DNA from: Rickettsiales bacterium
Lineage (GTDB): Bacteria > Pseudomonadota > Alphaproteobacteria > Rs-D84
Reading direction: 5' to 3'
DNA length: 11,016 nucleotides
Assembly (NCBI GenBank): GCA_031267375.1
Contig: JAIRZE010000071.1
Coordinates: 1-11,016 of the forward strand
Below, one piece after another: positions 5,377-11,016 of this stretch (position 1 is the stretch's first letter; each line of letters begins with the position of its first letter). The position numbers were made by a program, and so were the translations under genes. Below the pieces are notes generated by a model. It ran no database searches. It was not told the origin of the DNA and saw nothing but the letters and a program-made list of their open reading frames with translations.

Positions 5377-7939
5377 ACATTCCTTTCGGGATGGCTGCGG
5401 CGTTATTTGCAGACACGCCGGTACCGCTTGTATCGGTTGCGGTTAATCCTGTTAATCCGAATTTGTCTTCACAACTGGTTAATGCAAAAGATTCTTTGCT
5501 CTCTTTATTCGGGCATACTTGGTATCTACTGTTTGTCGCGGTAAATGAAAACACAATGTTTGTTGTTTTCCATTCCCCGTCTTCTTTCCGTACCGCTTTT
5601 TCGCATTTGACAGCCGTTCCGTCCAAAGACCGCCGTGCTCCGTTTTCCCAGCAAAGGCACGCCCCCCAAGACGATGTGTCCACCGATATATCATAATCTT
5701 TCGGGCACATATTTTCGCCTGATTTATAAGTATCGCCGCTTCCGCTGGGCAAAATCACATTGTAATGCGATTTTGCCGCCAGATCTCTGTATTTGCCAGC
5801 ATTAAATTTACTGTGGCATATATTATCGTTTGCCATATTGGCATAATTTTCTTGATATGAATCTGGTTCTAAAAATTGTCTTTCCACGAATCGTCCGCCC
5901 ATATTCTGGCATCTGACCGAAAGAGTATCTATGATTTGATAATAAATCTCGGTCGCGCTTCCCGTCGGACGGACATAATGAAAATCAAATGAGCCGTTGC
6001 GCATCAATCCGTATCTTTTGTTATCATTCGTTTGCAGCGAATCCAGGCCGCCGAATGCTTTCTCCATAATTTCCGGCGCGGAACAGGATGAAATCAGGCT
6101 AAGTTGCTTTGCGCATTCCGATTTATAATTTCCCCTTTCATCATACAGCGAGAACCAATCCAGTGCTTTGCCCCGCTGGAACAAGCCGCTGATCGGATAG
6201 AAAAAGTTTTCATACGCCAGGCCGCCGAACTTGTCAAAGCATTGCTTTGCCACGGCGCGGCACGAAGCCAGAATATCCGTGTCTTTTCTGTTTTCCGCAT
6301 ATTTCTGAATTATATGGCCGTCAAACATTCCGTCGCAGGCCGCTACATAATCCGTGCACAGCGCGTCATTCAGGGTTATTTTATCCGGCTGCAAGTATGT
6401 CGCCGTTTCACCGATCAGACCGGCCATTCCGATTGTTATCGCCTTGTCCCCGTTCATATAGCAGGCCGCTACAAAATCAAAGCATCCCTGCTTGATTTCT
6501 GATACCTTGGATTTCTGCGCATAGTAAATATCCAGCATCGCCTTGTCCAGATAGTCCGCCCAGACCGTGTCCGATTTCTCTACGCATTTATCCAAGGCCG
6601 GCGCCGCGAATTTCTTTGCCCGGTTTTCAAAGTTCTGAACGAACGCGCGGTTGTTCGTGATTTTTGACAAGCGCTGATCCGAAATTGATGTGCCCTCTGA
6701 AAAACTGAGCAGGTTTTCAAGTTTATAGAAATCAACCACTCCGATAATTGGCGCGCCCGTCTTTATATCTATGAATTCGCCGTTGTCCAGGCATTTGTGA
6801 TAGCCCGCGCCGCAGACTTCTTCGGACAATACCGCGGATTCCACATTCGCAAGGCATAATGTCATATCGTCGCTGTTATGACTCTTGCGATTTTCCACGC
6901 GCGCCAGATCCAGCATAGCCCCGCCTTCGCGCACTGCGGCCGTCATCTTTTTCTTGTTATCGTCAATCATTTTCTGGACGGTGTTGCAATCTTGTTCCAC
7001 CGCCATAAGATATGCATTGACCGCGCGTTGCAAAGATGCGTCGTTGCAGTCGTTCGCCACGGCCTTTCTGCACTGATTATAAATCGCGGTGTAAAGGTTG
7101 GTGCCGTTATAGGCGGCGATGACCTGGCCCGCGTCTGTCATTCCGAAAGCGTTCGTCGCGTCAAAGCCTATGTTTATGCTGTTCAGATCGGAATATTTTC
7201 CGCCGACATTGGCGTCTTCGCCGCGAATGGAATTCATAATCGCCTGCAACAAGGCTTTGGACGCGGACGCGTCTTTGGTCAGCGCATTTTCGCCTTCGGA
7301 CGCATTGCGCATAGCGGATGCTTGGTTGGCCGTCATACCGACGGTATCCAAGTTTTCTGTGAACGCGGTCAGCTGCTCGTTCGCGTCGTTCATAACGGTT
7401 TGAACATCGGTAAAGCCGTATACCCGGTCGCTGCAAGAGCAGCGCTTGTAATTATCATTCTTTAATGCGCAGAATTGATCCATACAGGAAAAATAGGATG
7501 ACTTGCATTGCTCGTAAGCGGCGCCGGTTCGGGTTTCCGATCCGACGGCAACGGAATCAATCGCCGCGCGCGCGGAAACGGTTGTGGTATATTTATTGGT
7601 CGTATTCCTGATAGCTGTATTGCTGGTGGGGCGACCTTGTCCCAAGGTCGCCTTTGGCAGGTCGGTTTGGGACAAACCGACCCCACCTTGCAATTCAGCC
7701 CTTGCCGATATATTTTTATCAGTTGTTGCGGCGCGCGCATTTAATTTTGTTTCCGTCGCGCGCGCTGATACTTTCGGGCTGGTCGTAGCGCCGCGAACAT
7801 TTGCGGCGGTTGCGGCGCGTGGCGCGCCTGTATTCGCGGCGGCGTTGCGCGCTGTGGAATCAGAATTACGCGTCGCGGCAGACGCAGCGAAAACGCAAAA
7901 AACAGAGAGCGATAAGCAAATGGCGAAAACTTTTTTCAT
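5375..7939 (-). CDS. large exported Cys-rich protein, unknown function (854 aa)
   Basis: I do not recognise this protein. Residues 1-22 form a clear Sec signal peptide: MKK, a hydrophobic core, and an AxA-type site near ASAA. The mature protein should therefore be periplasmic or surface-exposed. Residues 24-140 are a low-complexity Ala/Thr/Arg linker with (S/N)ARA repeats at 58, 68, 78 and 122; an in-frame palindromic insertion supplies residues 83-107. Then follows C145-x6-C152-x4-C157...C167-x-C169 with the core SCMDQFC, a segment shared with the neighbouring giant protein. The rest is a mainly helical body with cysteines in spaced pairs (for example VCGAGYHKC at 375-383). About 28 cysteines lie outside the signal peptide, suggesting many disulfides. 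The start at 7939 is fixed by the signal peptide; an in-frame ATG at 8005 would prepend sequence from a heptamer repeat. No good Shine-Dalgarno is visible. Confidence 0.85.
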   Translation of the reverse strand: MKKVFAICLSLSVFCVFAASAATRNSDSTARNAAANTGAPRAATAANVRGATTSPKVSARATETKLNARAATTDKNISARAELQGGVGLSQTDLPKATLGQGRPTSNTAIRNTTNKYTTTVSARAAIDSVAVGSETRTGAAYEQCKSSYFSCMDQFCALKNDNYKRCSCSDRVYGFTDVQTVMNDANEQLTAFTENLDTVGMTANQASAMRNASEGENALTKDASASKALLQAIMNSIRGEDANVGGKYSDLNSINIGFDATNAFGMTDAGQVIAAYNGTNLYTAIYNQCRKAVANDCNDASLQRAVNAYLMAVEQDCNTVQKMIDDNKKKMTAAVREGGAMLDLARVENRKSHNSDDMTLCLANVESAVLSEEVCGAGYHKCLDNGEFIDIKTGAPIIGVVDFYKLENLLSFSEGTSISDQRLSKITNNRAFVQNFENRAKKFAAPALDKCVEKSDTVWADYLDKAMLDIYYAQKSKVSEIKQGCFDFVAACYMNGDKAITIGMAGLIGETATYLQPDKITLNDALCTDYVAACDGMFDGHIIQKYAENRKDTDILASCRAVAKQCFDKFGGLAYENFFYPISGLFQRGKALDWFSLYDERGNYKSECAKQLSLISSCSAPEIMEKAFGGLDSLQTNDNKRYGLMRNGSFDFHYVRPTGSATEIYYQIIDTLSVRCQNMGGRFVERQFLEPDSYQENYANMANDNICHSKFNAGKYRDLAAKSHYNVILPSGSGDTYKSGENMCPKDYDISVDTSSWGACLCWENGARRSLDGTAVKCEKAVRKEDGEWKTTNIVFSFTATNSRYQVCPNKESKESFALTSCEDKFGLTGLTATDTSGTGVSANNAAAIPKGM
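7619..7693. mobile_element. in-frame palindromic element (RPE-like) inside the 854-aa gene
   Basis: About 75 bp form a nested palindrome. Outer arms are TTGCTGGTGGGG (7620-7631) and its near-complement CCCCACCTTGCAA (7681-7693). Inside are two perfect 10-bp hairpins: 7630-7639 with 7643-7652 (loop TCC), and 7660-7669 with 7673-7682 (loop GGA). The two hairpin tips, TTGTCCCAA and TTGGGACAA, are themselves complementary. The segment equals 25 codons, starts at a codon boundary, and encodes residues 83-107 in the linker. Rickettsia palindromic elements are known to insert in frame into coding genes in this way. Assignment to that class is inference. Confidence 0.65.
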
Positions 7940-7949
7940 TATTATGTAG

Positions 7950-7978
7950 ATTTTAGCAAAAAACGAAAGAAGAGTAAA
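7950..7978 (-). promoter_or_regulatory. candidate promoter of the 854-aa gene
   Basis: On the - strand TAAAAT (7950-7955) and TTTACT (7973-7978) are 17 bp apart. The -35 box falls in the first unit of heptamer array C. The start of transcription would lie only a few bases before the ATG at 7939, which would fit the lack of a Shine-Dalgarno. The consensus match is moderate. Confidence 0.35.
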
Positions 7979-8006
7979 GGGCAGAAGGCAAAGGGCAAAA
8001 GGCAAT
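7972..8006 (+). repeat. heptamer array C (GAGTAAA / GGGCAAA type)
   Basis: Five tandem 7-base units: GAGTAAA, GGGCAGA, AGGCAAA, GGGCAAA, AGGCAAT. The first unit is identical to a unit of array B, linking the two sequence types. The array ends one base before the hairpin at 8008. Confidence 0.75.
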
Positions 8007-8007
8007 T

Positions 8008-8056
8008 AAACTCGGTATAAATTCCCCTCAAAAGAAGGGGAATTTATACCGAGTTT
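8008..8056. terminator. long hairpin between the two Cys-rich protein genes
   Basis: A perfect 21-bp stem (8008-8028 with 8036-8056) has a 7-base loop CAAAAGA. It starts immediately after the stop codon of the upstream - strand gene (8057-8059). On the - strand it is followed by TTTAATT, a weak U-tract, and on the + strand by TTTTTAT. It probably ends transcription of the >930-aa gene, so the two giant genes would be separate units. A dispersed palindromic repeat is the alternative. Confidence 0.7.
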
Positions 8057-10865
8057 TTATTTCTCTATTACTTTCTCTACTCTGCCTGTTCCCATAGGAA
8101 TATCTTCGCCGTATTGGCGGGTTTCGGTTATTATCTGTTCGTTCGGGTCCGCGTTCTTGCAGAATATCGCAACGCAAAGTATTATTCCCGTAACAATTAC
8201 CCCCGCCGCTATCCAGCCCACAACCGGCACTGTCGCGCTTGCCGCCGCCGCAGTGCCTGCCGTTGCAATCGCCGATGATGTTGCCGCTGCCGCAGTGGCG
8301 CTTGCTGCTGTCGCCGCCGCTGCGGTGGTGCCAACAGCCGCGGCTGCTGTTGTTGCAACCCCGGTTGCGGCCGTTGCCGCCAATCCAGCGCCGGCAGCCG
8401 CCAGACCGGTCGCCGAAGCCGCCGTTGCCGCTGCCGCTGTTGCTGCCGCTGCGGTTGTTGCAGCCGTTGTCGCTGCAACACTGGCGGCCATTCCGGCAAG
8501 CGCCGCGCTTGTGCCAGCGGCAGTTGCTGCTGCGGCTGCACTTGCTGCCACGGCCCCGGTACCCACCGCTGTGAGTGCGGCCGCGCTCAATGCCGCCCCG
8601 CCGACCAAGCCGATAGAGCCCGCGGTCGCCGCAATCCCGGTCTTGTCTATTTTTTGAAATTTTTCAGGCGGGCGTTTTAATAATTCATTCACTATTTTTC
8701 TTTTTCCGTGAAATGTTTCTATGGTTTCTATATGGCAATTGCAGGTTTCCTTTTCAAATGCAGCCCACTTTTCAGTTTTTATTATATCACTCTGCTGGCG
8801 GATTGTATGCTTCGCCGCCATTATTTCCAAGCTGCGAGTATCTTCGCTCTTTGCGATTATTTTCGTAATAGAGTATGCTGTTTTCCCCTGCTTTTCAGAA
8901 TCAGACAATTCGGGTTCAGTCATTCCGCGCGTATCTGCCAAAGTCGGTATCGTCAGGCACATATATTCCTTTGCCTGGATATCCGCGTCCGCCGCCGCCG
9001 CGTCCATTAATTCCGCCAGCTTGCGATTATAATTTTCATTCGCAGTCGCCAGCGCCGTTTCTGCGACTATGCGTTTCGGCATAGACATCAATGCTGGAAA
9101 TCTGCCATTACTCTTATCATTTTTCTTTCCGGTTATTTGCGACAGATCGCGCCCGTAAAGGCAGTATTGCAATTCAGTATCCTGGTCCAGCAGATTATTT
9201 ATACGGTCAACTTTTGCTTTTATATCTTCCAGCTCGCTGCGGATGCGCTTTTTTATCTCGCCCCCGGACATTGCGCGCGAATTTACGCCGCCGTTTAATT
9301 TTTCCATATATTCGTCAATCAGCAATTCGCCGGGCCGCGGGTATGCATCGCAAGAATCATCCGCATTCGCAGATTTGCAGTCGGTCCATTCTTTGCCGTC
9401 GGAAACATTAATTCCGTTCCAGAATATAGTCCCGCTGATTATATGATTTGCGTATTCCTTGCCCGCGGCCAATGATCCCGCGCCCATAATCTTGTCATTC
9501 GCGAACGCATTGCAGCCCATTGTCCCGCCGCATATTTCCTGCATACGGCCCCAGGCCAGCGATTGGCATTTTTCCAAAAACGAATTGTCTATCCCCAGAT
9601 ATAATCCCGCGATGATATTATCCAAATCGGAAAACGCGAATTTCGGATTATTTTCCTTGCACACCACCAGTTTATCCAGCGGGCAGATTTTATGCAGCGC
9701 GTTATAGTCCAGCCCCAGGCACTTCGTCATATCAGGGCCGCAGGCATTGTCGCTTTGAAAGCATTCGCGGACCTCTTCGGTGCAGCGGTCCACGCGCATC
9801 GCCGCAAGTTTCGCAGTCGCATAGTTCCAGATCTGCGGCTCTATCTTTTCACAAGGGTCAATTTGAACTTTGCAGAAAGACTTTGCCATTTCCGGGCGCG
9901 ACAGGCACGCGTCCATTGTTGCCTTGCCCTTTGCCTCTATATCATCTTGACAGGATTTGACTATGCAGTCGGATATATCGGAAAGGCAGGATTGCCGCAT
10001 ATCGCCGCTGGCCAGGCTTTCCGCAAAATAAATATCAGCGCTTACCAGTTTCAAAAACGCGTCCCACACATACGGGCGCGCTGTTTCGCACTGATTCAAA
10101 ACATATTCGCATATATTTTTCTTTGCATCCATTTGATCCAAGGTGCCGCTGCTGATTCCATAAGTCGTCGTCATCAGCGATTCGGATAATCCCGTCATAC
10201 AGTTTTTCCAGTCTGGCCCACATACATCGCCCCCCGTAAAGCATTTTTTATATTCCAGCATACAGCCGCCCAGATCGTATTTGTTTTTCGCGTCATACGC
10301 GGACAATGCCGCTTGGCGCACCCCGACGCGTGCCGCGGCCACTTTCATTGAATTTTCTTTTTTGGAATTGCTGATTTTATTCTGGTACGCGGCGCAGTCG
10401 TTTTTTATTTCCAGATTGTACACTGGTTGAATAATAAAAATATATTTTCCGCAATCTTCGCCGATTTGCGCAGTGCATAAATTCTGGGCCGCGCCCAGAA
10501 GCGCGCTTCCTTTTTTGCTGGAAATGTCGTCAGATTCCGCCGCCGGTTCCGATTCCATATAAAGCGCCGCGGCGCGGGCGCGGGCGTTGCTTGTGCGAGT
10601 GGGCGTTGTTTCTGATTTTGTTATTGGATTTCGTTTGTTTTGGACTATGTCAATCGCTGCCTCGGTCGCGCGGATTTCTTTTTCCAGCTCTGTATTTGCG
10701 GACAAGAATTCCGTGTCTAATTTTTCTTTCTGGGGCGAGCATAAACACCGCCCGCCATTGTCATTATCATTTATGCAGAATCCGTCCATACAGCCAAAGA
10801 ATTTATCGCGGCAATTTGCGTCAACAAAGCTGTTTTTAGAAGCGTTTGATTCGGGGACTATTTGC

Positions 10866-10867
<2 letters not shown>
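8057..10867 (-). CDS. giant Cys-rich protein with C-terminal membrane anchor, 5' end lost (partial)
   Basis: I do not recognise this protein. The first ATG in readable sequence is at 10789, but the frame stays open upstream through good sequence to about 10867, with coding-like content including NCRDKFFGCMDGFC. The true start and any signal peptide are therefore lost in the poly-G tail. Numbered from ATG 10789 (910 aa), it has the Cys motif plus RCLC (14-17), a coiled-coil-like stretch (22-52), then Cys-spaced blocks. CGPDWKNC (190-197) and CGPDMTKC (350-357) mark an internal duplication, together with VWDAFLKL (241-248) and IWNYATAKL (320-328). A polar helical region (500-710) follows, then an Ala/Thr/Gly tract (718-853), one transmembrane helix (854-877) and a ~33-residue polar tail. 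It resembles the 854-aa neighbour in motif order, so both are probably paralogues exported across the inner membrane. Confidence 0.82.

Positions 10868-11016
<149 letters not shown>

Noticed and set aside
6878..7465. 195-codon open frame on the + strand inside the 854-aa gene
   Set aside because: It is antisense to a frame with signal peptide and ordered Cys motifs, and has no Shine-Dalgarno or recognisable domain.
4936..8006. CRISPR array from the repeated heptamers
   Set aside because: Units are 7 bases with no spacers and no cas genes; they are simple tandem repeats.
8157..8657. 166-codon Ala/Pro-rich open frame on the + strand opposite the Ala tract
   Set aside because: GCN repeats read as Ala on both strands, so an antisense open frame is expected by chance; no start signal is visible.

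Overview
The window looks like one end of an assembled contig from a Gram-negative bacterium, most likely an uncultured and perhaps host-associated alphaproteobacterium. The evidence for this is indirect. The EF-P reads like the alphaproteobacterial type, with lysine at the tip of the N-terminal loop. There is a DapA of the diaminopimelate route. Two very large secreted or membrane-anchored cysteine-rich proteins fit an oxidising periplasm. A Rickettsia-type palindromic element appears to sit inside a reading frame. The taxon is inferred from memory of these families, not from a search. The last ~150 bases (10866-11016) are nearly pure G and look like a sequencing or assembly artefact.

Left part (1-2596, + strand): dapA (lysine/DAP synthesis) and efp (elongation factor P) each sit behind an almost identical promoter cassette built from a 7-base pyrimidine repeat ending in TATAAT. 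They are followed by an orphan class I SAM-dependent methyltransferase of unknown substrate.

Middle (2597-4280, + strand): an AT-rich two-gene block that reads as a type II restriction-modification system. It holds a beta-class DNA methyltransferase (DPPY, then a C-terminal FxGxG motif) and a PD-(D/E)XK-like protein that is probably the cognate endonuclease. The methyltransferase promoter is placed so that its mRNA should be leaderless, whereas the endonuclease has a Shine-Dalgarno sequence. The block ends 23 bases from the 3' end of a tRNA-Pro(GGG) gene on the opposite strand, which has its own strong promoter.

Right of the tRNA (4381-5376): acpS (holo-ACP synthase), a strong hairpin terminator, and a small four-helix-bundle gene of the 23S rRNA intervening-sequence-protein family. 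The small gene is flanked by inverted arrays of the heptamer GAGTAGA.

Right part (5375-10867, - strand): two tandem, convergently oriented (relative to the left part) genes for giant Cys-rich exported proteins, 854 aa and more than 930 aa. I do not recognise them. They share an N-terminal Cys motif and further Cys-spaced blocks, so they look like paralogues. The downstream one carries an in-frame 75-bp palindromic insertion. The upstream one ends in a ~135-residue Ala/Thr/Gly tract and a transmembrane helix, and its 5' end is lost in the poly-G tail.

The most distinctive features are the period-7 intergenic arrays, three of which directly abut terminator hairpins, the palindromic element within a coding region, and the paralogous Cys-rich protein pair.
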